64,000 nucleotides of DNA from Elusimicrobiota bacterium. GTDB taxonomy: Bacteria; Elusimicrobiota; Elusimicrobia; UBA1565; UBA9628. Position numbers and translations under genes: made by a program. This document shows positions 48,883 to 56,915 of the stretch, one piece after another. The DNA lies in contig PLZD01000036.1 in the NCBI GenBank assembly GCA_003151975.1, forward strand, positions 52,531 to 116,530, written 5' to 3'. Position 1 is the first letter of the stretch. The number at the start of each line of letters is the position of its first letter. The notes beneath the pieces are model-generated. The model did not search any database, was not told the origin of the DNA, and was given only the letters and a program-made list of their open reading frames with translations.

Positions 48883-50258
48883 CCGCGATTACTCCGGACC
48901 TCATCATCAAGAGCCGCAGAGTCGTCACTTACAAAGGACTCGAACCTGCCGCGATCTTCATCCGCGGCGGCGTCATCCAGAGCGTACAGCCTTACGACCG
49001 GTTCAAGGCCTCGGGCCCGGTGCTCGACGCGCGCGACGACGTCGTCATGGCGGGCATCGTGGATACGCACGTCCACCTCAACGATCCGGGACGCGCGGAG
49101 TGGGAAGGCTTCGAGACGGGAACCAAGGCCGCCGCCGCCGGCGGCATCACGAGCGTCTTCGACATGCCGCTCAACTCCAAGCCCGTGACGACCACGGCCC
49201 AGGCGTTGATGGTGAAGATGGCCACGGCCGAAGGCCGGCTGTGGACCGACTGCGGTTTCTGGGGCGGCCTGGTGCCGGGCAACGAGGAAGAGCTCGAGCC
49301 GATGATCGAGTCGGGCGTCTTCGGCTTCAAGTGCTTCCTCGTGCACTCCGGCATCGACGATTTTCCTTCGGTCGGCGAGGCGGAACTCCGCCGGGCGATG
49401 CCCATACTCGCGCGCCGCGGCGTTCCCTTGCTCGTGCACGCGGAGCTCGCCTGCACCTCTCCGAGCCCCAACGGCGACCCGCGGCATTACTCGCATTACC
49501 TCGCGTCTCGCCCGAAGGCCTGGGAGAACGAGGCGGTCAGGCTCATCGCCAAGCTCTCGCGCGAGACGGGCTGCCGCGCGCACATCGTGCACCTCTCCTC
49601 GGCCGAGGCCTTGCCGATCATCGCGCAGGCGCGCCATCTCGGCGCGCCGCTGACCGTCGAGACCTGCCCGCACTATCTGACCTTCTGCGCCGAAGATATC
49701 AAAGAAGGCTTCACCGAGTTCAAATGCGCGCCGCCCATTCGCGAGTCGTCCAACCGCGAGGCGCTCTGGAAGGCGTTTCCAGAAGGACTCATCGATTTCG
49801 TCGTCTCCGATCACAGCCCATGCACGCCCGACCTCAAGGCGCGCGAGAGCGGCGACTTCATGGCGGCCTGGGGCGGCATCTCCTCGCTCCAACTGGCCCT
49901 GCCCGCGCTCTGGACCGAGGCGCGCTCGCGTGGCTTTAAAATAGAAGATCTCGCGCTCTGGCTTTCGTCCAATCCCGCGCGCTTCGCGGGCTTGGGCCGA
50001 AAAAAGGGCCGCATCGCCTGGGGCGCGGACGCCGACATCGTCATCTGGGACCCCGACGCGCCCGTCGCCGTCGACCCCGTGATGCTCCATCACCGCCACA
50101 AGCTCACGCCGTACTCGGGACGCAGCCTCCAAGGCAAGGTCAAGATGACCTTCCTGCGCGGCACGCAGGTCTACCACGAAGGCAGCTTCCCCGCCGGACC
50201 GCGGGGACAGCTCCTCTTCAGGACACAAAGCGAATATGAACTTCACGGAACTCATTGA
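48879..50258 (+). CDS. allB: allantoinase
   Basis: A 459-residue cyclic amidohydrolase that opens allantoin to allantoate. Seen: 'GIVDTHVHLNDPGRAEWEGF' (metal His pair), the carbamylated-Lys region 'GVFGFKCFLVHSG', 'HAELA', 'HIVHLSSAEAL', 'CPHYLTF' and 'SDHSPCTPDLK'. It starts with GTG overlapping the previous stop (GTGA). It overlaps allantoicase by 23 bases. Strong match in length and motifs. Confidence 0.94.
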   Translation: MTAITPDLIIKSRRVVTYKGLEPAAIFIRGGVIQSVQPYDRFKASGPVLDARDDVVMAGIVDTHVHLNDPGRAEWEGFETGTKAAAAGGITSVFDMPLNSKPVTTTAQALMVKMATAEGRLWTDCGFWGGLVPGNEEELEPMIESGVFGFKCFLVHSGIDDFPSVGEAELRRAMPILARRGVPLLVHAELACTSPSPNGDPRHYSHYLASRPKAWENEAVRLIAKLSRETGCRAHIVHLSSAEALPIIAQARHLGAPLTVETCPHYLTFCAEDIKEGFTEFKCAPPIRESSNREALWKAFPEGLIDFVVSDHSPCTPDLKARESGDFMAAWGGISSLQLALPALWTEARSRGFKIEDLALWLSSNPARFAGLGRKKGRIAWGADADIVIWDPDAPVAVDPVMLHHRHKLTPYSGRSLQGKVKMTFLRGTQVYHEGSFPAGPRGQLLFRTQSEYELHGTH

Positions 50259-51255
50259 TCTGGCCGCCGCGCGCGTCGGCGGCAAAGCCATCGCGGCCAA
50301 CGACGAATTCTTCGCGGCCAAAAGCAATCTGCTCAAAGCGGAGAAGCCCGTTTTCATCGAAGACAAGTACACGCCGCAGGGAAAGTGGATGGACGGCTGG
50401 GAGTCGCGCCGCCGCCGCGAGGCGGGCCACGACTGGTGCCTCGTCAAGCTCGGCTTGCGCGGCGTGATCCGCGGCTTCGACGTCGACACGAGCTTCTTTA
50501 CGGGCAACTACCCGGAGTTCTGCTCGATCGACGCGGCCGACGTGCGCGGCAATCCCACAACGGCAGCACTTCTCAAGGACCACGCTTCTTGGACGAATAT
50601 CCTTCCAAAATCGCCGCTCAAGGGCGGCTCGCAAAACCTGTTCCCCTGCCGCAGCCTCGGCACTTGGACGCACATACGCCTCAACATCTTCCCCGACGGC
50701 GGCGTTGCGCGCCTTCGGGTCCATGGGGACGTCATTCCCGACTGGGACAAACTCAAGTCGTCGGCCAAGCTCGTGGATCTCGCCGCCGTCGAGAACGGCG
50801 CGACGGCGATCGCGCAGAGCGACATGTATTTCGGCCGCGCGACCAACATGCTGATGCCCGGCCGCGCCAAGAACATGGGCGACGGCTGGGAGACCAAGCG
50901 GCGGCGCGGCGTGAACTTCGCGAACCTGCCCGCCTCGCCGCACGACTGGTGCCTGATAAAATTAGGCGCGACCGGCGTTATCGAAAAGATCGAGGTCGAC
51001 ACGAACCATTTCAAGGGCAACTTTCCCGAGTCGTGCCTCATCGAGGCGGTCAACGCCCCCGGCGCCTCCGCGGCGGAGCTCGAGTCCTCGGACCGCACTT
51101 GGTTCGAGCTTCTGCCGCGCGTGAAGCTCGCCGCGCACAAACGCCTCATATTCAAAGCGGCCAAGGTCGAGCCCGCGACGCACGCGCGCGTGCGCATCTT
51201 CCCCGACGGCGGCATCAGCCGCCTCCACCTCCATGGCAGGATTGCAGGCTCTTAA
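50236..51255 (+). CDS. alc: allantoicase
   Basis: A 339-residue protein with two allantoicase repeats, each having 'GDGWETKRRR'/'MDGWESRRRR', 'HDWCLVKLG'/'HDWCLIKLG', 'VDTxxFxGNxPE' and 'RLNIFPDGGVARLRVHG'/'RVRIFPDGGISRLHLHG'. It hydrolyses allantoate to ureidoglycolate and urea. Position directly after allantoinase and before OHCU decarboxylase is a standard ureide operon. Overlaps on both sides suggest tight coupling. Confidence 0.95.
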   Translation: MNFTELIDLAAARVGGKAIAANDEFFAAKSNLLKAEKPVFIEDKYTPQGKWMDGWESRRRREAGHDWCLVKLGLRGVIRGFDVDTSFFTGNYPEFCSIDAADVRGNPTTAALLKDHASWTNILPKSPLKGGSQNLFPCRSLGTWTHIRLNIFPDGGVARLRVHGDVIPDWDKLKSSAKLVDLAAVENGATAIAQSDMYFGRATNMLMPGRAKNMGDGWETKRRRGVNFANLPASPHDWCLIKLGATGVIEKIEVDTNHFKGNFPESCLIEAVNAPGASAAELESSDRTWFELLPRVKLAAHKRLIFKAAKVEPATHARVRIFPDGGISRLHLHGRIAGS

Positions 51256-51742
51256 CGCGCTGGCGGCAAAGCTTGCGCGCGAGGCGTTCCAGCGCTGCTG
51301 CGGCTCCGCGGGCTGGGTGCAGGGCATGCTCATGCGCCGGCCCTTCAAGTCGGAGGACGATTTGTTTTCCGCCGCGGGCGAAGTCTGGCAAAGCCTCTCG
51401 AAGGCCGATTACCTCGAGGCCTTCGCTCACCACCCGCGCATCGGCGGCAAAGACGCGCTGCGCGCCAAATTCGCGGCCACGCGCGATTTGGCTCAAGGCG
51501 AACAGTCCGGCGCAAGCGCAGCCTCCGAAGAGACGCTCGAAGCGCTTTCACAGAGCAACGCGCAGTACGAGAAGCGCTTCGGCTACATCTTCATCGTCTG
51601 CGCGACGGGAAAGTCGGCCGCGGAGATGCTCGGGCTTCTGCACACGCGGCTCTCCCACTCCCCCGACCGGGAGCTCGCCATCGCCGCCGGCGAGCAGGCC
51701 AAGATCACGGCGCTTCGCCTCAAGAAATTGCTTGAAGTCTGA
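51233..51742 (+). CDS. uraD: 2-oxo-4-hydroxy-4-carboxy-5-ureidoimidazoline decarboxylase
   Basis: A 169-residue helical enzyme (UraD) that turns OHCU into (S)-allantoin. Seen: 'FAHHPRIGGKDAL' with the active-site His, 'EKRFGYIFIVCATGKSAAEML', a 'RL.HSPDREL' segment and a final 'ITALRLKKLL'. It overlaps alc by 23 bases and the following lipoprotein gene by about 11. With HIU hydrolase downstream, the urate-to-allantoin steps after urate oxidation are complete. Confidence 0.93.
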   Translation: MAGLQALNALAAKLAREAFQRCCGSAGWVQGMLMRRPFKSEDDLFSAAGEVWQSLSKADYLEAFAHHPRIGGKDALRAKFAATRDLAQGEQSGASAASEETLEALSQSNAQYEKRFGYIFIVCATGKSAAEMLGLLHTRLSHSPDRELAIAAGEQAKITALRLKKLLEV

Positions 51743-52379
51743 ACTCGCCTGGTCCGCCGCCGCTTTTTTTCTTTCGGGCTGCGCCGCCACCTTGCCCACG
51801 AGCCTGCCGCCTCCGAACGTCGGCGTGACGGACACGATCCCGCTAGGTGAGGCCACCGGCTCGGCTCACTCCGTGCACTTCTTCGGCTGGCGGCGCTTCG
51901 GCGACGACACGACCGAGGCGGCGATCGCCGACGCGAAAAAGGGCAATCAGGACCTCGACCTCATCGACCCGCTCGTCGACCGGCGCGTGCACTGTTTCCC
52001 GGCCTGCAATTTCGCCTTCATCACGATCGGCGAGACGACGGTCACCGGAACTCTGGCGCGCTACAAGCGGATGCCCGATTACGAGAAGCCCGAGGCGGCG
52101 AAGACGGAAAAATTGCGCCTAGGCAAGGCGCCTCCGATTGAGAATCTCGTCGAACGGCTCATTCATCTTTACGGAGACGACCCCAAATCCGCGGGAGATT
52201 TCTACGGAAGCCTCGCCAAGGAAACGCGCGAGCAGATCGAGGACCAAGTGGTGTCGGGCATGGGCGTGCTCTCGCAGAACGGAACCTTCAGAATCCCGAA
52301 GGACGCGCCGCCGGAGCGCAAGCAATTCCTCGTCTGGTTCGTCGAAACCTACACGACCTACCAGCCTCTGGGCGAATAA
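51732..52379 (+). CDS. TRL-like lipoprotein of unknown function
   Basis: A 215-residue product read from a TTG start with a lipoprotein signal ('FFLSGCAAT'). A segment follows ('LGEATGSAHSVHFFGWRRFGDDTTEAAIADA' in outline) resembling the TRL family of small lipoproteins. Then comes a polar helical half ending 'LVWFVETYTTYQPLGE'. It sits in the middle of the ureide operon, between uraD and HIU hydrolase. No enzymatic motif. Start codon uncertain. Confidence 0.6.
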   Translation: MKSELAWSAAAFFLSGCAATLPTSLPPPNVGVTDTIPLGEATGSAHSVHFFGWRRFGDDTTEAAIADAKKGNQDLDLIDPLVDRRVHCFPACNFAFITIGETTVTGTLARYKRMPDYEKPEAAKTEKLRLGKAPPIENLVERLIHLYGDDPKSAGDFYGSLAKETREQIEDQVVSGMGVLSQNGTFRIPKDAPPERKQFLVWFVETYTTYQPLGE

Positions 52380-52394
52380 TTGTATGATCGCACC

Positions 52395-52739
52395 GTGAGC
52401 CCGATCACGACGCACGTCCTCGACACCGCCCGCGGATTTCCCGCCATGGGCGTCCCCGTGGTCCTCGATCAGCAGAAGGCGCCCGACCGCTGGCAGATGA
52501 TCGGCAAAGGCACCACGAACACCGACGGCCGCGTGGCCGACCTCCTGCCTGAAAAGTTCCCGGTCGAAAACGGCGTCTATCGGATGGTCTTCGACACGGC
52601 CGCGTATTTTCGCACCGTCGGCGTCAAGGACGCGTTTTATCCCAGCGTGACCGTCGTTTTCGAGGTCCGCGACCAGCGCCACCACCACGTGCCGCTGCTG
52701 CTGGCGCCCTTCGGCTACTCGACCTACCGCGGCAGCTGA
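52395..52739 (+). CDS. 5-hydroxyisourate hydrolase (transthyretin-like)
   Basis: A 114-residue HIU hydrolase: 'ITTHVLDTARGFPA' at the N-terminus with the catalytic His, 'TNTDGRV' in the middle, 'FFP/FYPSVTVVFEV' and the C-terminal signature 'YSTYRGS'. It converts 5-hydroxyisourate to OHCU for UraD. The GTG at 52395 begins at the conserved N-terminus. It is exactly six bases after a TATGAT hexamer, a probable leaderless start; an upstream ATG would add five non-conserved residues. Confidence 0.92.
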   Translation: MSPITTHVLDTARGFPAMGVPVVLDQQKAPDRWQMIGKGTTNTDGRVADLLPEKFPVENGVYRMVFDTAAYFRTVGVKDAFYPSVTVVFEVRDQRHHHVPLLLAPFGYSTYRGS

Positions 52740-52763
52740 TCTAAAGCCAAAAACCCCAGGCTA

Positions 52764-52792
52764 TTGACTTTTCCGGGATAGGGCTTTATCCT
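52764..52792 (+). promoter_or_regulatory. promoter of first pilT-like gene
   Basis: TTGACT (52764-52769), 17 bases, TATCCT (52787-52792). The second pilT-like gene has the same arrangement at 53958-53986. Confidence 0.75.
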
Positions 52793-52831
52793 ACAAGGGC
52801 CGAGGAACGGACTTATTAAGGGAGAGACCTA

Positions 52832-53923
52832 ATGCCCGAGATGCCCGAGATTCTGAGCAAGGCGGTGGCGATGCGCGCCACCGACATCTTGTTCGTTCCC
52901 GACGAACCGCCCATCATCCGCATCGACAGCCGCCTTCAGAAGCTCGAAGGCTTCGCTCCCCTGCCCGCGGCGGAGACCAAGCGCCTGATTTACTCCGTTC
53001 TGACCCAGCGGCAGATCCAGCTCTTCGAGAAATCGGGAGAACTGGACATGCCCCTTCACCTGCCCGGGATCACGCGCTTCCGCGTCAACGTCTTCCTCCA
53101 GCGCAAAGGCATCGCCTGCGCCTTGAGGCCGCTGGCGCAGAAGATTCCAGCGCCGACGGATATCGGCCTCGAACCGGTCGTGGTCCAGATGGCGGAGATG
53201 CCGCGCGGCCTCATCCTCGTCGCGGGGCCGGCGGGCTCGGGCAAGACGACGACGCTGGCGACTCTAATCGAGCACCTCAACGTGAATCACCAGAAGCACA
53301 TCATCACGATCGAGGACCCCATCGAGTTCGTCTACGAAAACCAAGGCTGCATCATCGACCAGCGCGAGGTCGGCACGCACACGGCGACCTTCGCAGGCGC
53401 CCTCCGGTCCGCCCTGCGCGAGAATCCCGACGTCATCATGGTCGGCGAGATGCGGGACCTCGAGACCATCGAGCTCGCCATCCGCGCCGCCGAGACGGGC
53501 CACTTGTGCGTCTCGACTTTGCACACCAAGGACGCGGCCTCGACCATCGACCGCATCGTCAACGAGTTCCCCTCCGAGCAGCAGCCCAAGATCAAGCTCG
53601 CGCTCTCCTCGGTGCTGGTGGGCGTCGTCAGCCAGGTGCTCGTCCCGAAGATCGGCGGCGGCCGCGTCTGCGCGCGCGAAGTCATGCTCATGAACTCTTC
53701 GATCTCGAGCCTCATCCGCGACAACAAGGTCCACCAGATCCCGGGCACGATCCAGGCCGCGAAGGCCGAGGGGATGTGCACGCTGGACCAATCGCTGGCC
53801 GATCTCGTCATGAAGAAAGTGGTCTCCCGCGAGATCGCGCGCGAGTTCGCCCAGGACCTCAACTCCTTCGCGAACATCTTCAACCAGCTGGCCATCCCCG
53901 AGGCCGCCGAAGTCCTCAAGTAG
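52832..53923 (+). CDS. PilT-like twitching-motility ATPase, copy 1
   Basis: A 363-residue hexameric secretion ATPase. Seen: an N-terminal domain, Walker A 'GPAGSGKTTTLATL', Asp box 'TIEDPIEFVYEN', Walker B 'VIMVGEMRDLETIELA' and His box 'GHLCVSTLHTKDAA'. The C-terminal PilT-type element 'ISSLIRDNKVHQIP' resembles the AIRNLIRE retraction motif region. PilT powers type IV pilus retraction. About 80% of residues look shared with the tandem copy downstream. It starts with GGGAGAG before the ATG. Confidence 0.92.
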   Translation: MPEMPEILSKAVAMRATDILFVPDEPPIIRIDSRLQKLEGFAPLPAAETKRLIYSVLTQRQIQLFEKSGELDMPLHLPGITRFRVNVFLQRKGIACALRPLAQKIPAPTDIGLEPVVVQMAEMPRGLILVAGPAGSGKTTTLATLIEHLNVNHQKHIITIEDPIEFVYENQGCIIDQREVGTHTATFAGALRSALRENPDVIMVGEMRDLETIELAIRAAETGHLCVSTLHTKDAASTIDRIVNEFPSEQQPKIKLALSSVLVGVVSQVLVPKIGGGRVCAREVMLMNSSISSLIRDNKVHQIPGTIQAAKAEGMCTLDQSLADLVMKKVVSREIAREFAQDLNSFANIFNQLAIPEAAEVLK

Positions 53924-53957
53924 CCGCAGGCTGAGGCCGCTCTCGGATATTCCCCTA

Positions 53958-53986
53958 TTGACAAAGGCGGGCCGCGGGATTATCCT
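53958..53986 (+). promoter_or_regulatory. promoter of second pilT-like gene
   Basis: TTGACA (53958-53963), 17 bases, TATCCT (53981-53986): a near-consensus sigma-70-type promoter, matching that of copy 1 in spacing and in the CTATTGAC context. Confidence 0.8.
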
Positions 53987-54016
53987 GGCCAACGAAGCGC
54001 GTTGAGGAGAGACTCC

Positions 54017-55108
54017 ATGCCCGAGATGCCCGAGATTTTGAGCAAGGCCGTAGCCGAGAAAGCCAGCGACATCCTGATCGTCCCGAACGAACCGCCCATC
54101 ATCCGCATCGACGGACGCATTCGCAAGCTGGCCGGGCACGTGGCGTTGCCGCCCGCCGAGTCCAAGCGGTTGATCTACTCGCTCCTGAGCCAGAGCCAAG
54201 TGGCGAAGTTCGAGAAGGCCGGCGAGCTCGATATGCCTCTGCACCTTCCGGGCGTCACGCGGTTTCGCGTCAATGTGTTCCTGCAGCAGAAAGGCGTGGC
54301 TTGCGCGCTGAGACCCTTGGCGAGCAAAATCCCCACGCCGAAGGAGATCGGCCTCACGCCGGCCATCGTCCAGCTCGCCGACTTGCCGCGCGGGCTCGTG
54401 CTGATGGCTGGTCCCACGGGCTCCGGAAAGACCACGACGCTGGCGTCGCTCGTCGAGCACATCAACACCACTCAGAAGAAGCACATCATCACGATCGAGG
54501 ACCCCATCGAGTTCGTCTACGAGAACAAGGAGTCCATCATCGACCAGCGCGAGGTCGGCACGCACACGATGAGCTTCGCCGCCGCGCTGAGGTCCGCCCT
54601 ACGCGAGAACCCGGACATCATTCTGGTCGGCGAGATGCGCGACCTCGAGACGATCGAGCTCGCGATTCGCGCCGCCGAGACGGGCCACCTGTGCCTCTCG
54701 ACTTTGCATACCAAGGACGCCGCCTCGACCATCGACCGCATCGTCAACGAGTTCCCGGCGGATCAGCAGCCGAAGGTCAAGCTGTCGCTTTCAGGAGTAC
54801 TGTGCGGCGTGGTCAGCCAAGCGCTGGTGCCCAAGATCGGCGGCGGGCGCGTCTGCGCGCGCGAGATCATGATGATGAACTCGTCGATCGGAAGCCTCAT
54901 CCGCGACAACAAGATCCATCAAATCCCGGGCGCGATTCAGGCCGCGCGGGACACCGGGATGGTGGCGATGGATCAGTCGCTGGCCGACCTCGTCATCACC
55001 AAGCAGATCACGCGCGAGATCGCGCGGGAATTCTCGTCCGACCTCGACACTTTGGGCAATATTCTTACGCAGCTCGCGGTGCCCGAGGCCGCCGAGATGT
55101 TGGCATAG
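54017..55108 (+). CDS. PilT-like twitching-motility ATPase, copy 2
   Basis: A 363-residue paralogue of the preceding gene, with Walker A 'GPTGSGKTTTLASL', 'TIEDPIEFVYENKES', 'DIILVGEMRDLETIELA', 'GHLCLSTLHTKDAA' and 'IGSLIRDNKIHQIP'. Both copies begin MPEMPEILSKAVA, a start reached from the ATG at 54017 behind GAGGAGAG. Because each copy has its own promoter, they may serve different pili or conditions (PilT versus PilU-like roles). Confidence 0.92.
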   Translation: MPEMPEILSKAVAEKASDILIVPNEPPIIRIDGRIRKLAGHVALPPAESKRLIYSLLSQSQVAKFEKAGELDMPLHLPGVTRFRVNVFLQQKGVACALRPLASKIPTPKEIGLTPAIVQLADLPRGLVLMAGPTGSGKTTTLASLVEHINTTQKKHIITIEDPIEFVYENKESIIDQREVGTHTMSFAAALRSALRENPDIILVGEMRDLETIELAIRAAETGHLCLSTLHTKDAASTIDRIVNEFPADQQPKVKLSLSGVLCGVVSQALVPKIGGGRVCAREIMMMNSSIGSLIRDNKIHQIPGAIQAARDTGMVAMDQSLADLVITKQITREIAREFSSDLDTLGNILTQLAVPEAAEMLA

Positions 55109-55120
55109 GCTCCCCTTCGG

Positions 55121-55864
55121 CTAGAAGACTCGCGACTCGCCCGGCTTCATGATCTGGAGCCGCTTATCTTTCTTGAAGGCCTCGGCGACGTCTTCTTCCT
55201 TCGCGAGCGGCGGGAAGGTCCCGTAGTGCATCGGGATGATCGCGTCGGGCTTGAAGTACTTCTTGACGGCCAAGGCGGCCGTCGCGGGATCCTCGGTGAA
55301 AGGCCCGCCGCCCACGCCCAGCAGAATGATCTTCGGGTGGTAAAGCGCCTGGATGAGTTCCATGTCGCCGAAGATCCAGGTGTCGCCCGTGTGATACAGC
55401 GAGCGGCCGTCGCTGAAGCTCAGCACGAAGCCGATCGGGCGGCCTCCGGGGTCGCTCGAGTGCATGGCGGGCACGAGGTGCACCGTGACGTCTCCCACGA
55501 CGAAAGTCCCGCCGACGTTCCCGCCCCACGACTGCTTGTCGGGAAGTCCCAGGCTCTTGACCCATTCGAAGACGCCGATGACGGGAGCCTCGGACAGCGT
55601 CGCCAGCTCCAGCGCGTCGGCCGAGTGGTCGAAGTGCGCGTGGGTGACGAGGATCGCGTCGGGCTTGTAGCGGCGCAGGTCCTTGAAGGCCTGCGGCGTC
55701 GCGGGATCGCCCTTGAGGAACGGGTCGATCATGATGCGCTTGCCGCCGGGCGAGACGATCTCGAACGCGGCGTGGCCCAGCCACGTCACCGTGATGGGCT
55801 TGTCCTTGGCGCGGGCGGGGACCGCGAGCGCCAGCGCCATCAGCCCGAGAAGGGCCGGCCTCAT
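55121..55864 (-). CDS. UPF0173-type metallo-beta-lactamase-fold hydrolase, exported
   Basis: A 247-residue protein with a signal peptide ('LALAVPARAK') and a metallo-beta-lactamase fold: 'WLGHAAFEI', 'DPFLKGDP', the metal motif 'THAHFDHSAD', 'AMHSSDPGG', 'YHTGDTWIF' and 'PMHYGTFPPL'. This is the UPF0173 type of metal-dependent hydrolase, here apparently periplasmic. Its ATG overlaps the stop of the hicA-like gene. Substrate unknown. Confidence 0.85.
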   Translation of the reverse strand: MRPALLGLMALALAVPARAKDKPITVTWLGHAAFEIVSPGGKRIMIDPFLKGDPATPQAFKDLRRYKPDAILVTHAHFDHSADALELATLSEAPVIGVFEWVKSLGLPDKQSWGGNVGGTFVVGDVTVHLVPAMHSSDPGGRPIGFVLSFSDGRSLYHTGDTWIFGDMELIQALYHPKIILLGVGGGPFTEDPATAALAVKKYFKPDAIIPMHYGTFPPLAKEEDVAEAFKKDKRLQIMKPGESRVF

Positions 55865-56049
55865 GCCATCGGCTCGATGCCGAGCTGTTTGCACACCTTG
55901 CGCGCGGCGAAGTCCTCCATCTCGGGATGACGCGTGATGGGAACCTCTTTCTGCGTGACCGGATTCTGGTAGATGGAGTACTTGCCTCCCTCCCTCATGA
56001 GAACGCAGCCCTTGTCGGTGATGTGCTTGATCAGATCTCGTCTCTTCAT
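55861..56049 (-). CDS. orphan HicA-like protein
   Basis: A 62-residue protein with the HicA double-stranded-RNA-binding-like pattern 'KRRDLIKHITDKGCVLMREGGKYSIYQNP' (outline), 'EVPITRHPEM' with the active-site-type His, and 'ARKVCKQLGI'. HicA proteins are mRNA-cleaving toxins normally followed by the HicB antitoxin. Here no HicB is adjacent; instead the gene overlaps a methyltransferase gene upstream and a hydrolase gene downstream (ATGA at both ends). It may be domesticated or regulated by an antitoxin elsewhere. Confidence 0.8.
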   Translation of the reverse strand: MKRRDLIKHITDKGCVLMREGGKYSIYQNPVTQKEVPITRHPEMEDFAARKVCKQLGIEPMA

Positions 56050-56915
56050 TTGTTTTTCCTCTGTAGCAGGGCGTATCCCGCCATGCGGCGGTACTTCTCT
56101 TTCTTTGCCTTCGGCATCAAAAAATTGAGCAGCTTGAAGACCCAAGCGTGAGGCATCTCGCGCTTGAGGCGCGCGGCGTCCTCGGACGGGAAGCGCTCCT
56201 CGGCCATGTCCCAACCGTGCGTCCCGAAAAATCCCCGCGCGTCTTCGGTCGAGAACTTGAATTCGGAAGCGCCGTCCTTAAGCATCTTGCCCCACTTCTT
56301 CTCGAGCATCTTCAAAAGCATCGGCGAGGCGTAGTCGACCGACCACCACTTAAACGACGGCTGCGCGGCCAAGTCCCGCGCAAGCTCCGCGACCCCTTGC
56401 TCGGTCAAATAAATCAGCAGCCCTTCCGTGACGACGAGAACGTTCTTGCTGCGCGCGGCCACCGTCGCGAACAGCCCGCGCCGCGCGGCGGCATCCGACA
56501 GATCGAGCTTGACGCGCTCGAGGCGGCAGCGCGGCTTTTCTCCGGCGAGCTTGGATTCCTTAAAGTCGATCATGCCCGGCAGATCGACCTCGATCCAGAC
56601 AAGGTCCAGCGGCAGGTCCAGGCGGTAAGGCCGCGCGTCGAGGCCGGCGGCGAGATTGAGCACGAGATCGCAGCCAAGCCGGCCCACGGCCTTCTCGATG
56701 AGCTCGTCGGTCACTTTCGTGCGCACGATCATCGGCCAAGCGTTGGATTTTCCGCCGGGCATTTTGAGCGTCGCCTCCATCCAATCCTCGCCGGCGAGTT
56801 TGCGCGCGTAGGGATCGGAGAAAATCGCGTCGGGGCGCTCGGTCTCCCAAGCGCGATACACGGCCACCCAGCGAGCGGTGTCGGAGATATTTTTGATCGG
56901 TCCCTGCGCGCTCAT
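56046..56915 (-). CDS. SAM-dependent methyltransferase, LCMT/TIGR00027-like
   Basis: A 289-residue class I methyltransferase: 'TARWVAVYRAWETERPDAIFSDPYAR' (outline), SAM-binding 'DLVLNLAAGLDARPYRL', acidic loop 'WIEVDLPGMIDFK', 'VVTEGLLIYLTEQGV' and 'WWSVDYASP'. These are hallmarks of the leucine carboxyl methyltransferase-like family common in actinobacterial O-methyltransferases. Substrate unknown. It overlaps both neighbours by 4 bases, so it belongs to the xanthine dehydrogenase operon. Confidence 0.88.
   Translation of the reverse strand: MSAQGPIKNISDTARWVAVYRAWETERPDAIFSDPYARKLAGEDWMEATLKMPGGKSNAWPMIVRTKVTDELIEKAVGRLGCDLVLNLAAGLDARPYRLDLPLDLVWIEVDLPGMIDFKESKLAGEKPRCRLERVKLDLSDAAARRGLFATVAARSKNVLVVTEGLLIYLTEQGVAELARDLAAQPSFKWWSVDYASPMLLKMLEKKWGKMLKDGASEFKFSTEDARGFFGTHGWDMAEERFPSEDAARLKREMPHAWVFKLLNFLMPKAKKEKYRRMAGYALLQRKNK

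Noticed and set aside
51732..52379. The lipoprotein in the ureide operon as the missing urate oxidase
   Set aside because: It has a lipoprotein signal, no cofactor or uricase-like motif, and resembles TRL-type lipoproteins.
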